From assembly GCA_017469745.1 (NCBI GenBank), contig JAFUFS010000059.1:42529-106528 (forward strand): a stretch of 64,000 nucleotides of DNA. Direction: 5' to 3'. Each line of letters starts with the position of its first letter. Position 1 is the stretch's first letter. This document shows positions 35,278-43,803 of the stretch, one piece after another. The position numbers were made by a program, and so were the translations under genes. Below the pieces are notes generated by a model, which worked only from the letters and a program-made list of their open reading frames with translations, made no database searches and was not told the origin of the DNA. The DNA comes from Bacteroidales bacterium. GTDB taxonomy: Bacteria; Bacteroidota; Bacteroidia; Bacteroidales; UBA932.

Positions 35278-36236
35278 TAACGTCCAGTGTATTGCTTGAT
35301 TTTTTCCCTCAGCTGCTTTGAAAGGCTGACAGGCATGTCCTTATCCGAACGGTCCAGCCATTCGAGGGCAAGTCCGGGCTGGCCGGACATGAAGCATCCA
35401 AGGGCTATGTTATAGGCCGCGCAGGACCTCTTTTCTGCATTCTTGTTATTTACCAATGTCATCCATTCCTTGATAGCCTTGTCCCATTCGAATGAGTAGG
35501 CGTAGTTCGCTGCAGTGTTCCAGGTCTTCTCCGCTCCGTCATAGTAGATGACATAGAAGCTGTCCTGGACCCATGTGGAAAGGAAGGATGCCGCCGCAAG
35601 GTTTCCTGCCTTCTGGGCCATCTCGGGAATGTTGCGGAGCGAAGCTGCTGCAATCGCGTTCTTGGATGCCTTGCCATTGGAATATACATCCGTGGCGAGT
35701 GACTTGCTGCCTGTGAATCCGAGGACCTTGTCGTCCTTGTTCATGGAATCATAGACATAGACCTTGGTGGTGAAAGTCATCGCTACATTCGAGACATAGG
35801 AAGAATCGGCGGGTACCTGCTTGTTGGTCGCCACCTTCATGGGCTCACCGACTATCGGGGAACCGAGTTCCGGAACATCGAAAAGGAAGACGACGTCTTT
35901 GCCAGATTCGAGAACGAGGTTGACGAGGGTGTCCTTGTTGGAATAGTCTGCTCCGGGCACTGAGGCCATCTTGAACAGGCCGACTTCCCTGGAGCCTCCG
36001 AAATAATCCTCCTCCAGCCTGGTTGCAAAACCGTCAGCTACGGAAGCGTTGAAGGCGTTGGAATTGGCCTCGTTGCCTGTTACGTAGACAACGGCGAAAG
36101 TCTTTCCGTTAAGATTGAGACCGGACTTGGACGCACCTCTCATCTCGGGTCTCACCACGAAAGCCTGGGGAGCGCAGGAGACCAGTGCCAGCAGGGCCGA
36201 CACGAGGATAATACCTTTGATTGAAGTTGTTTTCAT
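35277..36236 (-). CDS. DUF6340-like lipoprotein
   Basis: 319 residues from ATG 36236 (MKTTSIKGIILVSALLALVSC), a clear lipoprotein signal with lipobox LVSC. The mature part begins with an Asn/Gly-rich beta region (SGLNLNGKTFAVVYVTGNEANSNAFNASVADGFATRLEEDYFGG) and ends with TPR-like helices (AYSFEWDKAIKEWMTLVNNKNAEKRSCAAYNIALGCFMSGQPGLALEWLDRS). I recall this layout from DUF6340 proteins of Bacteroidota; the function is unknown. An upstream in-frame extension overlaps rimO and is rejected. It lies between rimO and glpA and may share the transcript. Confidence 0.7.
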   Translation of the reverse strand: MKTTSIKGIILVSALLALVSCAPQAFVVRPEMRGASKSGLNLNGKTFAVVYVTGNEANSNAFNASVADGFATRLEEDYFGGSREVGLFKMASVPGADYSNKDTLVNLVLESGKDVVFLFDVPELGSPIVGEPMKVATNKQVPADSSYVSNVAMTFTTKVYVYDSMNKDDKVLGFTGSKSLATDVYSNGKASKNAIAAASLRNIPEMAQKAGNLAAASFLSTWVQDSFYVIYYDGAEKTWNTAANYAYSFEWDKAIKEWMTLVNNKNAEKRSCAAYNIALGCFMSGQPGLALEWLDRSDKDMPVSLSKQLREKIKQYTGR

Positions 36237-36240
36237 CTGT

Positions 36241-37554
36241 TTATATTTTTGAAGGGCACGCGACGAGATCATATTCATCGGCTGCCGTAATCTTAACTTC
36301 AATAAACTTGCCGCAGATTTCTTCCGGCGTCCTGCCGCCGAAAAGTTCCGGTTTGTAACGGACCAGAATCTCCCCGTCCACATCGGGACTTTCTGATGAA
36401 CTCCTGCAGACGAGCACTCCGTCGTTGAAGTCATCGACCAGGACGCGCTCAGTGGTAGAAATCCTTGATTCATTGAATGACAAGGAGATTTCCCGCTGGA
36501 CCTGCATCAATTCTTCAAGCCTGCGACGCTTCTCGTTCTTCGAGATCCGGTCACGGTAGTTGATTGCTCCGAAGGTGCCCTCCTCTTCTGAATACATGAA
36601 AGCACCGAGCCTTTCGAAACGGGCCTCACGCACAAAGTCGAGCAGTTCGGCGAAATCTCTCTTCCCTTCTCCGGGATGACCTACGATCATCGTTGTCCTC
36701 AGCACGACTCCGGGGATGCGCTCCCTGAGTTTCCTGACAAGCTCCCTGGTCCATGCCCCGTCCACCTGACGGTGCATCATCGAGAGCACCTTGTCTGAAA
36801 TGTGCTGGAGAGGGATGTCAAGGTACTTGCAGACCTTGGGATTGTTCGCCATCTCGTCGAGGACGTCCTCAGGGAAATCAGCCGGGTAGGAATAGTGTAT
36901 CCTGATCCACTCGATGCCGCTCACTTCGGAGAGCTTCCTGATAAGTTCGGCTAGGGTTCTCTTCCTGTAGAGATCGAGGCCATAATAGGTAGTGTCCTGG
37001 GCAATCAGGATGAGTTCCTTGACGCCGGATGCCGCCAGCGTTTCCGCCTCTTTCACAAGCACTTCCATCGGAACTGACTTGTGAGGTCCCCTGATGTAAG
37101 GGATAGCGCAGTAGGCGCAGCGGCGGTCGCAGCCCTCGGAAATCTTCAGGTAGGCGTAGGCATGGCCATCCGTCCTGAACCTGCCGGCACTCTCCGGAGG
37201 CTTGACTCCGAGAGCCTTGGCGACAGGAGCAAGATCCCTGGCGCCGAACCATGCGTCGACCTCCGGGATCAGGTCGGGAAGCTGGGACATGTACCTCTGG
37301 GAAAGGCAGCCGAAGACGATCAGTTTTCCGACGTCACCGGCCTTCTTCCTTTCGGCAGCGGAAAGAACCGCCTGGACCGATTCTTCCTTGGCATCACCTA
37401 TGAAACCGCAGGTGTTGACAAGGAGGGCGTCCACCGGAGAAGAGAGATCTCCTTCAGGCACGATCTCATATTCCCCCTGGACCATGGCCAGAAGGTGCTC
37501 GGTGTCGACTGTGTTCTTGGAACAGCCCAGAGTTATGACCTGCAGTGATTTCAC
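36241..37554 (-). CDS. rimO: Ribosomal protein S12 methylthiotransferase
   Basis: 437 residues. The N-terminal methylthiotransferase domain has TLGCSKNTVDTEHLL, the radical-SAM cluster is EGCDRRCAYCAIPYIRG near residue 145, and a TRAM domain ends the chain (VDDFNDGVLVCRSSSESPDVDGEILV). The missing Trp/Gly features of MiaB and the NTVDTEHL signature favour RimO, which modifies Asp of ribosomal protein S12. Its start overlaps the DUF5606 stop. Confidence 0.95.
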   Translation of the reverse strand: MKSLQVITLGCSKNTVDTEHLLAMVQGEYEIVPEGDLSSPVDALLVNTCGFIGDAKEESVQAVLSAAERKKAGDVGKLIVFGCLSQRYMSQLPDLIPEVDAWFGARDLAPVAKALGVKPPESAGRFRTDGHAYAYLKISEGCDRRCAYCAIPYIRGPHKSVPMEVLVKEAETLAASGVKELILIAQDTTYYGLDLYRKRTLAELIRKLSEVSGIEWIRIHYSYPADFPEDVLDEMANNPKVCKYLDIPLQHISDKVLSMMHRQVDGAWTRELVRKLRERIPGVVLRTTMIVGHPGEGKRDFAELLDFVREARFERLGAFMYSEEEGTFGAINYRDRISKNEKRRRLEELMQVQREISLSFNESRISTTERVLVDDFNDGVLVCRSSSESPDVDGEILVRYKPELFGGRTPEEICGKFIEVKITAADEYDLVACPSKI

Positions 37555-37985
37555 TATTCGCTTTTTTCTTCAGCTTCCGCTTCTTCGTCAGGGTTGACGA
37601 AATCAAAGGTTGCATATTCCTTGATCTCATTGTACCACTCGACGACTTTTTTCATGTGGGAGACGTAGAAACGGTCCTCGTCGTAGTCGGGAAGTGCCTT
37701 CTTGAAGAGGTCCTTCAGCTGCTGGGGATCGGCCTTGGGGGAAGGTGCGGCATCCTCGCCGAGGATTTCCTTCATCTTGAGAAGGACCTCGCGGAGCTTT
37801 GTCTCGCCTTCGGAAGTGTAGATGGATATGTCTTCGAGGGTCGTGATGCGGTTCTTGGCATCCACGACAGTCCTTTTCTTGTCGGAAAGTGCTTCAACTA
37901 TGGCACCTGTACGTGCCTGGGCCAGATACTGGAAAAGTCCGTGCTGGCCCGATACTGAAAGGATTTTTGAAAGATCAGTTTTCAT
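37554..37985 (-). CDS. DUF5606 domain-containing protein
   Basis: 143 residues, cytoplasmic. It starts MKTDLSKILSVSGQHGLFQYLAQARTGAIVEAL, the usual form of this Bacteroidota-specific family, and ends in an acidic low-complexity tail (NPDEEAEAEEKSE). The function is unknown. It sits between coaE and rimO, an arrangement often kept in the phylum. Confidence 0.85.
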   Translation of the reverse strand: MKTDLSKILSVSGQHGLFQYLAQARTGAIVEALSDKKRTVVDAKNRITTLEDISIYTSEGETKLREVLLKMKEILGEDAAPSPKADPQQLKDLFKKALPDYDEDRFYVSHMKKVVEWYNEIKEYATFDFVNPDEEAEAEEKSE

Positions 37986-38015
37986 ATCAGATAAATTTAA
38001 TCATTTTTATTCAAT

Positions 38016-38612
38016 TCACCGCAAATCAAGTGTGCGGAACACGCGGTCGGTCTCTGATTCCAGATCGGAGGCGGTACCTTCGTTCCTTAGGATTGCGTCC
38101 ACCTTCGAGAGGTCGAAATGCTGGGCTGACATCCTGCGGATAATCTCCTCCGGCTCGACTCCGTCCCGCTCGCAGGCCCTCTTGAGTCTTGTGGAGAGAG
38201 AGGCTTCCACCAGCACGACTTTGTCGACTTTGGAGAGGAACTCCGGCTTGCTCAATATGATTGCAGATTCAATCACGCAGAAAGGCATGTCAGCGTGCAG
38301 TGTGGCTTGCAGGGCCCTCCACCTGAGAAAATCCTTCAGGACGGCAGGATGGACGATACCTTCGAGGATCCTGAGTTTTTCAGGTGATGAAAAGGCTATT
38401 CCCGCCAGTTTCCTGGTGTCAAGCGCTCCTCCGGGAAGACGGATTCCGCAGCCGTAGGCTTCTTCAATCGAGTCCAGCAGAGAGTCGTCCTTTGCATAGA
38501 GCCGCTTTGCAGCCGAGTCGGCTTCGTAGACTGGGATTCTACGGGCGGAAAGAATGGCGCAGACCGTTGACTTTCCGCTTCCTATTCCTCCTGTGACCGC
38601 TACCGTCTTCAT
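38016..38612 (-). CDS. coaE: Dephospho-CoA kinase
   Basis: 198 residues. The P-loop GGIGSGKST is at residue 8, with the CoA-binding lid region and DxD-like motif (VYEADSAAKRL). It phosphorylates dephospho-CoA in the last step of CoA synthesis. The start overlaps the ybbR-like stop by four bases. Confidence 0.93.
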   Translation of the reverse strand: MKTVAVTGGIGSGKSTVCAILSARRIPVYEADSAAKRLYAKDDSLLDSIEEAYGCGIRLPGGALDTRKLAGIAFSSPEKLRILEGIVHPAVLKDFLRWRALQATLHADMPFCVIESAIILSKPEFLSKVDKVVLVEASLSTRLKRACERDGVEPEEIIRRMSAQHFDLSKVDAILRNEGTASDLESETDRVFRTLDLR

Positions 38613-39595
38613 TGCTTCCCCTCCTCCACGCAGTCAAACACTTCCGGATCGATCGAATATTCAATGACACCGTCGGGGATCGCCGATGAATGGGCCATGC
38701 AGCGACCGCCGATAGACTTTTCGAACTCCTTGTAGTCGATGAAGAAACGCACCACGTCCCTCGGGTCGTGCGACAGAGGGAAGGTGCACTTGTAGACGAC
38801 CTTTGCGGTCGATGGATAGACGGACAGCTTCACTCCTGCGGGCACTCCCCTCGTGGTCACCTGGACTTCCTCCCTGATCTCCACGAAACGTGAGACGTCC
38901 AGGGAATAGTTGACCTCCGAATCGGACATCCTGACGCCCTGGATGGGCTCCAGTTTGACGGAGCCGTGAGCGCTGGATTTGAGGTTCGGAAGATCGATGG
39001 TCCGGGTGAACACCCTGTCGACGTTCTCCAGATGGAAGGGCTCGCCGTAGACTGTCACCGAATCCGGCTGGAGCCGGACCGGAGATATGGCCATGTACTG
39101 CGGCCTGAAAGAGACCACGGTCACAGCCTGGACAGGAACCTTCTTGTTGTTCTCGTAGGGGAAGCGGAACTGGACGGTCTCCGACAGGAAGGACTCGAGG
39201 CGGACTCCGTCTCCGAAGATCTCTGTGACGTAGTTGCCAAGCTCAGCCGAAGAGATGTAGAACATCTCCCCTTCCGCATGGTGCATGTCCTTGGTGTCGA
39301 ATCGGATGTGGATCGCTTCCTTCTTGGCCTTGTGCCTGTTTCTCAGAAGGCCGAAACCGGTCGTGCGGCACCTGGCCGCTATGGAGCTGGAATTGGACGA
39401 TACGTTGGAATGGCCCTCGAGGTTGCATTCGGCAATGACCGGAACCGTCATGGTGTCGGAATATGACAGGGAGAGGTTGTGGATAAGCCAAATGCCGAAA
39501 GCCAGCAAGAGAGACATCAGGAAAACTCCGAAGTCCCTCCCGCCGTTTTTCAGTTTCAAACGAGCCTGAAGCTTATTTAGCCAGTCCGTCCGCAT
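38609..39595 (-). CDS. YbbR-like domain protein
   Basis: 328 residues. One N-terminal membrane segment (FGVFLMSLLLAFGIWLIHNLSLSYSDTMTVPV) is followed by repeats of the YbbR beta fold (AVTVVSFRPQYMAISPVRLQPDSVTVYGEPFHLENVDRVFTRTIDL is one). Most of the protein is outside the cytoplasm. In other phyla the family (CdaR) regulates c-di-AMP cyclase, but no cyclase gene is near here. It forms a conserved block with nusB, yajC and coaE. Confidence 0.82.
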   Translation of the reverse strand: MRTDWLNKLQARLKLKNGGRDFGVFLMSLLLAFGIWLIHNLSLSYSDTMTVPVIAECNLEGHSNVSSNSSSIAARCRTTGFGLLRNRHKAKKEAIHIRFDTKDMHHAEGEMFYISSAELGNYVTEIFGDGVRLESFLSETVQFRFPYENNKKVPVQAVTVVSFRPQYMAISPVRLQPDSVTVYGEPFHLENVDRVFTRTIDLPNLKSSAHGSVKLEPIQGVRMSDSEVNYSLDVSRFVEIREEVQVTTRGVPAGVKLSVYPSTAKVVYKCTFPLSHDPRDVVRFFIDYKEFEKSIGGRCMAHSSAIPDGVIEYSIDPEVFDCVEEGKQ

Positions 39596-39618
39596 CTCTG
39601 ATTGAAGCTCCTTCCGGC

Positions 39619-39948
39619 TTAAGCCTTGGGAGCGTCCTCAGTGAAGTCCCTGACGATGGAATTCTTGTCCACCCTCAGTTTCACATCACCGTCAACCTTG
39701 ATCAGGACGCTCTTCTCCTTGATCTCGTCGACAATGCCGTAGATGCCGCCTGCTGTCACGACCTTGTCGCCGCGCTTCAGCTCGTTACGGAATTTTTCAA
39801 GTTCTTTCTGCTGCTTGCGCTGAGGCCTGATCATGAAGGCCCACATAATGACAAACAGGAGGATCATCATGATCCAGAACATTCCACCGCCACCGGCGGG
39901 GGCTGCACCTGCAGAGGCCTGCAGAAGAGTGATTGCGAGAATATTCAT
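39619..39948 (-). CDS. yajC: Preprotein translocase subunit YajC
   Basis: 109 residues. A Gly/Ala-rich N-terminus precedes a single membrane helix (MFWIMMILLFVIMWAFMIRP), then QRKQQKELEKFRNELKRGDKVVTAGGIYGIVDEIKE, the family signature. YajC associates with SecDF in the Sec translocon. It lies between nusB and the ybbR-like gene. Confidence 0.94.
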   Translation of the reverse strand: MNILAITLLQASAGAAPAGGGGMFWIMMILLFVIMWAFMIRPQRKQQKELEKFRNELKRGDKVVTAGGIYGIVDEIKEKSVLIKVDGDVKLRVDKNSIVRDFTEDAPKA

Positions 39949-39974
39949 TTCAGCAAGTATTAATTTTTACAAAT

Positions 39975-40931
39975 TTAATCAAAAATCTCGGTCTTTACAA
40001 TCTCTCCGGTACCGACCAGCTGCCTGATGAGCTTGTCGAGGATGCCGTTGACGAAGGCCTTGCTCTTAGGAGTGCTGTAGTACTTCGAGATTTCGACATA
40101 TTCATTGATCGTCACTCGGACAGGCATTTCGGGGAAGGCCTTGGCTTCGGCCAACCCCATGATAATAAGGACGGTGTCCGTTGTGAAGAGGCGGTCGTCC
40201 TGCCACTGGTCGGTGCTAGCCGCCACGAGCGGGAAATACTTCTCGTAGCATGAATATGCGGTCCTCAGAAGCTTGATGACGAAAGCTTTGTCGCTGCCGT
40301 TCGATTTCGAAGGAGTCATCTCGCTACGGTAGAGAGGAGGAAGCTCCCACCTCTTCCCTTTCGCGAGGGACTTCAGGGTGTCGCAGCATATTCCAAGAGC
40401 GTAGGCAAGGTCGTCGTTCCACCAGATCGACATGTCCTCGAGGATCTTTGCAAGTTCCTCGGAGTCCACGAACTCCTCTTCGAACATCCTTGCGAACAGG
40501 GCGGCATCCTGAAGGAGCGAGCGCTCAGGATCGGCCATATACTGCTTGAAATAATCCTTCTGGAGCATGGAGGTGTAGACGTCCCTGATGAAGGCGTCGT
40601 AGGGCTCCCAGGACAGTTTCCTGCGGTCCATAAGCTTCTTGTAATCAGGGTCGTTCTCCAGGAGCGGAGAAATGCCGTTGGCCACGAACTTCATGTTGGG
40701 ATTCCTCTCCTCTTCCGTAGGATTGAATTTCCTGCCCGCGTTTTCTATCCTCGTGGCAGCCTCCTTGGTGACGTAGGGAATTATGCCGAGCATGAAAAGA
40801 TATAGCGACCTAGTGGCCTCGCAGGAAGTCTCAAGCTGGGACTCTGCCTCCGCGAGTGTCATCGAAGGATTCTCTGCATAGCTGAATAGGACTTTGAAAG
40901 CTTTAATCCTCAATATTCTTCTGTTTAGCAT
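39975..40931 (-). CDS. nusB: Transcription antitermination factor NusB (long Bacteroidota form)
   Basis: 318 residues from ATG 40931 (MLNRRILRIKAFKVLFSYAENPSM); an in-frame ATG 11 codons earlier is unlikely. The NusB fold lies in the C-terminal half (RTAYSCYEKYFPLVAAS...TINEYVEISKYYSTPKSKAFVNGILDKLIRQL), with a long helical N-terminal extension usual in this phylum. NusB joins the antitermination complex on rRNA operons. It heads the yajC-ybbR-coaE series. Confidence 0.9.
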   Translation of the reverse strand: MLNRRILRIKAFKVLFSYAENPSMTLAEAESQLETSCEATRSLYLFMLGIIPYVTKEAATRIENAGRKFNPTEEERNPNMKFVANGISPLLENDPDYKKLMDRRKLSWEPYDAFIRDVYTSMLQKDYFKQYMADPERSLLQDAALFARMFEEEFVDSEELAKILEDMSIWWNDDLAYALGICCDTLKSLAKGKRWELPPLYRSEMTPSKSNGSDKAFVIKLLRTAYSCYEKYFPLVAASTDQWQDDRLFTTDTVLIIMGLAEAKAFPEMPVRVTINEYVEISKYYSTPKSKAFVNGILDKLIRQLVGTGEIVKTEIFD

Positions 40932-40952
40932 TGCTTGAAGTAAATTTTTATG

Positions 40953-40960
40953 CAAAGATA
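40953..40960 (-). promoter_or_regulatory. Candidate -7 box (TATCTTTG) for nusB
   Basis: TAnnTTTG match on the minus strand 21 bases before the nusB start, back to back with the DUF3276 box. No clear -33 element. Confidence 0.5.
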
Positions 40961-40982
40961 GCATACTATTTCAGATTTTTCT

Positions 40983-40990
40983 TATTTTTG
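40983..40990 (+). promoter_or_regulatory. Candidate -7 box (TATTTTTG) for DUF3276
   Basis: TAnnTTTG match 23 bases before the DUF3276 ATG in the divergent spacer with nusB. No clear -33 element. Confidence 0.45.
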
Positions 40991-41013
40991 TATGTTTAGA
41001 AACTAATCTGCGC

Positions 41014-41376
41014 ATGTACAGAGACGATATAGAGCGGTCCGGTTTTGGAGACCGCAATTCCGACGATGTCTGGTCCAAGCCTGTAAGGGCCGGGAAAAGG
41101 ACCTATTTTTTCGACGTCAAGACGACCAAAGGGAACAACGATTACTATCTGACCATCACTGAAAGCAAGCGCAGGCAGGAAGCTGATGGCAGTTTCTCGT
41201 TTGACAAGCACAAGATTTTCCTCTACAAGGAGGATTTCGACAAGTTCCAGGAAGGACTTCAGGAAGTGATTGCCTACATGAAGGACAATCTCCTGAAGGA
41301 TGTCCCGGTACATAACGGGCCGTCCAAGGAAGATGACGGTGGTTCATTCTCCGAAGTGAACTTCGAAGAACTGTAA
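41014..41376 (+). CDS. DUF3276 / PUR-alpha-like nucleic-acid-binding protein
   Basis: 120 residues. It has one PUR repeat pattern (SKPVRAGKRTYFFDVKTTKGNNDYYLTITESKR...HKIFLYKEDFDKFQEGLQEVIAYM), the Bacteroidota DUF3276 family. A PurA-like protein of this kind in Borrelia binds DNA/RNA; here the role is unknown but cytoplasmic nucleic-acid binding is likely. It is divergent from nusB and upstream of the Gfo/Idh/MocA operon by 40 bases. Confidence 0.85.
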   Translation: MYRDDIERSGFGDRNSDDVWSKPVRAGKRTYFFDVKTTKGNNDYYLTITESKRRQEADGSFSFDKHKIFLYKEDFDKFQEGLQEVIAYMKDNLLKDVPVHNGPSKEDDGGSFSEVNFEEL

Positions 41377-41416
41377 GGCAACAACACAATTAATCAACAC
41401 ATAATCACATTACTTT

Positions 41417-42919
41417 ATGAGCAACGACATGTCAAGACGCTCTTTCCTCAAGAAGGGAACAGCAGTCGCCGCCGGTCTGGCGGTAGCCCCTGGAATCATC
41501 ATCGCAGGTGAGACCCCCAAGGACAACAAAAAGAAGAAGAAAGTCGCCCCTATCGACAAGCTGAACATCCTCGGTGTCGGTATCGGTGGACGTGGTGCAG
41601 CTGACCTCCGCGAAATGGAGACCGAGAACTTCATCGGACTCTGCGACGTCGACTGGAAGTACGCTGATCCTGTGTTCCAGAAATATCCCCAGGCCAAGAA
41701 GTACAACGACTACCGCAAGATGTTCGACGAGATGCTTGACCAGGCTGACGCCGTCATGATCGCAACCGCCGACCATACCCACGCTGTTATCGCCGCCCAG
41801 GCAATCGCCGCCGGAAAGCATGTTTACTGCGAGAAGCCGCTCACCCTCACCGTCTATGAGGCAAGGCTCCTTACCAAGCTCGCTGCAAAGCACAAGGTAG
41901 CTACCCAGATGGGTAACCAGGGCGCATCCAGCCCCGGAACACGCCAGGCTCTCGAGTGGCTGTGGAACGGTGAGATCGGAGAGGTCACCCGCGTTGACTG
42001 CTTCACCGACCGTCCTATCTGGCCCCAGGGTCTTGAGAAACCTTCAGAGGTCCAGCCTATCCCTTCAACCCTGAACTGGGACGCCTTCATCGGACCCGCC
42101 CCGATGCGTGACTACAATGAGATCTACCATCCTTGGAACTTCCGCGGCTGGTGGGACTTCGGAACAGGTGCAATGGGTGACATGGCTTGCCATATCATGC
42201 ACGTTCCTTTCAAGGGCCTCAAGCTCGGTTATCCTATCAAGGCTCAGGCCAGCTCCACTCCGGTTCTCACCGACTGCTGCCCTAGCGCTGAGATGATCAA
42301 GCTCACCTTCCCTGCCCGTGACAACATGCCTAAGCTCGCCCTTCCTGAGGTCGAGGTCCGTTGGTACGACGGTGGCTTCAAGCCCGAGCGTCCCGAGGGA
42401 CTTCCCGCTGGTGTCAATCTCAACACCGACGGTGGCTGCAGCATCTTCTACGGAACAAAGGACATCATGGTTGTCGGTTGCTACGGCAACAAGCCTTATC
42501 TCCTCTCCGGCAGGAAGCCTGAGGTTCCCCACGTCCTCCGTGAGGTTACCGTTTCCCATCAGCAGGACTGGATCCGTGCTTGCAAGGAGTGCATGACCGA
42601 TCCCGACAACTTCGTCCGTTCCAATTCCGACTTCTGCGAGGCTGGTCCGTTCGTCGAGATGGTCGACCTCGGTGTCGCAGCTGTCAGGCTCCAGGGCCTC
42701 AATCAGGTTCTTGAGTGGGATGGTCCTAACATGAAGTTCACCAACATCCCTGCCGACGCAAAGGTCAGGTTCCAGATCCATGACGGCTTCACCATCAAGG
42801 AAGGCCACCCGACATTCAACAAGACCTATTCAGAGCCTGTCAACGCACGCGAGTTCGCTGCCAGCCTGATCAAGCGTCAGTACCGTGAGGGTTACACTCT
42901 TCCTGAGATGCCCGAATAA
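41417..42919 (+). CDS. Gfo/Idh/MocA family oxidoreductase with Tat signal
   Basis: 500 residues. The N-terminus MSNDMSRRSFLKKGTAVAAG is a twin-arginine signal (SRRSFLKK), so the folded enzyme with its NAD(P) cofactor is exported. The Rossmann part has GVGIGGRGAADL near residue 55 and the characteristic EKPLTLTVYEARLL lysine motif near residue 138. Codon use is strongly biased to C-ending codons, suggesting high expression. With the next two genes it resembles loci in which a sugar ring is oxidised at C3 before a keto-glycoside is cleaved. ATG 41429 (MSRRSFLKK) is an alternative start. Confidence 0.9.
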   Translation: MSNDMSRRSFLKKGTAVAAGLAVAPGIIIAGETPKDNKKKKKVAPIDKLNILGVGIGGRGAADLREMETENFIGLCDVDWKYADPVFQKYPQAKKYNDYRKMFDEMLDQADAVMIATADHTHAVIAAQAIAAGKHVYCEKPLTLTVYEARLLTKLAAKHKVATQMGNQGASSPGTRQALEWLWNGEIGEVTRVDCFTDRPIWPQGLEKPSEVQPIPSTLNWDAFIGPAPMRDYNEIYHPWNFRGWWDFGTGAMGDMACHIMHVPFKGLKLGYPIKAQASSTPVLTDCCPSAEMIKLTFPARDNMPKLALPEVEVRWYDGGFKPERPEGLPAGVNLNTDGGCSIFYGTKDIMVVGCYGNKPYLLSGRKPEVPHVLREVTVSHQQDWIRACKECMTDPDNFVRSNSDFCEAGPFVEMVDLGVAAVRLQGLNQVLEWDGPNMKFTNIPADAKVRFQIHDGFTIKEGHPTFNKTYSEPVNAREFAASLIKRQYREGYTLPEMPE

Positions 42920-42946
42920 TCGAAACACACAAACACAAATAAAGTC

Positions 42947-43801
42947 ATGAAGAAAGTTTTGCTTTATGTCGCATGCGCTGCCGCTGTCCTCAGCCTGGCA
43001 TCATGCAAGAACAAGAAGGCTGCACCCGCTGCTGAAGAGACCAGCGCAGTGCCTGCTTACGAAGTGGTTGAGAACCCCCAGGTCGACCTGGCAGGATTCC
43101 CTGTTGACGACGAAGGATATATCGTTATTTTCGACGGAACTTCCCTCAATGGTTGGAGAGGCTACGGCAAGGACAACGTTCCTGCCCGCTGGACAATCGA
43201 GGATGGTTGCCTGAAGTTCACCGGCACCGGTGCTGGTGAGTCTCAGTCCGGAGACGGTGGCGACATCATCTTCACCAAGAAGTTCAAGAACTTCGAGATG
43301 AAGTTTGATTGGAAGATCTCCAAGGGAGGAAACTCCGGTGTCTTCTATCTCGCCCGCGAGGTCAAGACCGTCAAGGATGGCAAGGAGCAGTACGAGCCTA
43401 TCTACATCTCCTCTCCTGAGTACCAGGTTCTCGACAACGCCAACCACCCGGATGCAAAGCTCGGAAAGGATGGCAACCGTCAGAGCGCTTCCCTCTACGA
43501 CATGATTCCTGCAGTTCCCCAGAACCAGAAGCCTTTCGGTGAGTGGAACAGCGGTAGCATCATGGTCTACCAGGGCACAGTCGTTCACGCACAGAACGGT
43601 GAGAACGTCCTCGAGTACCATCTCTGGACCCCGAAGTGGACCGAGATGCTCCAGGCCAGCAAGTTCTCCGAGGAGGCATGGCCGCTCGCATTCGAGCTGC
43701 TGAACAACCTCGGTGGCGACGCCCACGAAGGTTACATCGGCTTCCAGGATCATGGCAACGATGTATGGTATCGTAACATCCGTGTCAAAATCCTCGACTA
43801 A
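42947..43801 (+). CDS. DUF1080 lipoprotein (3-keto-glycoside hydrolase family)
   Basis: 284 residues. A lipoprotein signal ends in LASC (Cys near residue 20), followed by an Ala/Glu-rich linker and a single DUF1080 domain (YIVIFDGTSLNGWRGYGKDNVPARWTIEDGCLKFTGTG ... KGGNSGVFYLAREV ... PEYQVLDNANHPDAK ... GEWNSGSIMVYQGTVVHAQNGENVLEYHLW). Characterised relatives cleave 3-keto-glycosides outside the cytoplasm. It lies between the Tat-exported dehydrogenase and the TIM-barrel lipoprotein. It is more distant from the DUF1080 gene at 3979 than a recent duplicate would be. Confidence 0.88.
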   Translation: MKKVLLYVACAAAVLSLASCKNKKAAPAAEETSAVPAYEVVENPQVDLAGFPVDDEGYIVIFDGTSLNGWRGYGKDNVPARWTIEDGCLKFTGTGAGESQSGDGGDIIFTKKFKNFEMKFDWKISKGGNSGVFYLAREVKTVKDGKEQYEPIYISSPEYQVLDNANHPDAKLGKDGNRQSASLYDMIPAVPQNQKPFGEWNSGSIMVYQGTVVHAQNGENVLEYHLWTPKWTEMLQASKFSEEAWPLAFELLNNLGGDAHEGYIGFQDHGNDVWYRNIRVKILD

Positions 43802-43803
43802 AG

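Noticed and set aside
34066-35280. 404-codon ORF on the plus strand
   Set aside because: It is antisense to glpA, which has clear FAD and 2Fe-2S motifs. The translated product has no family resemblance.
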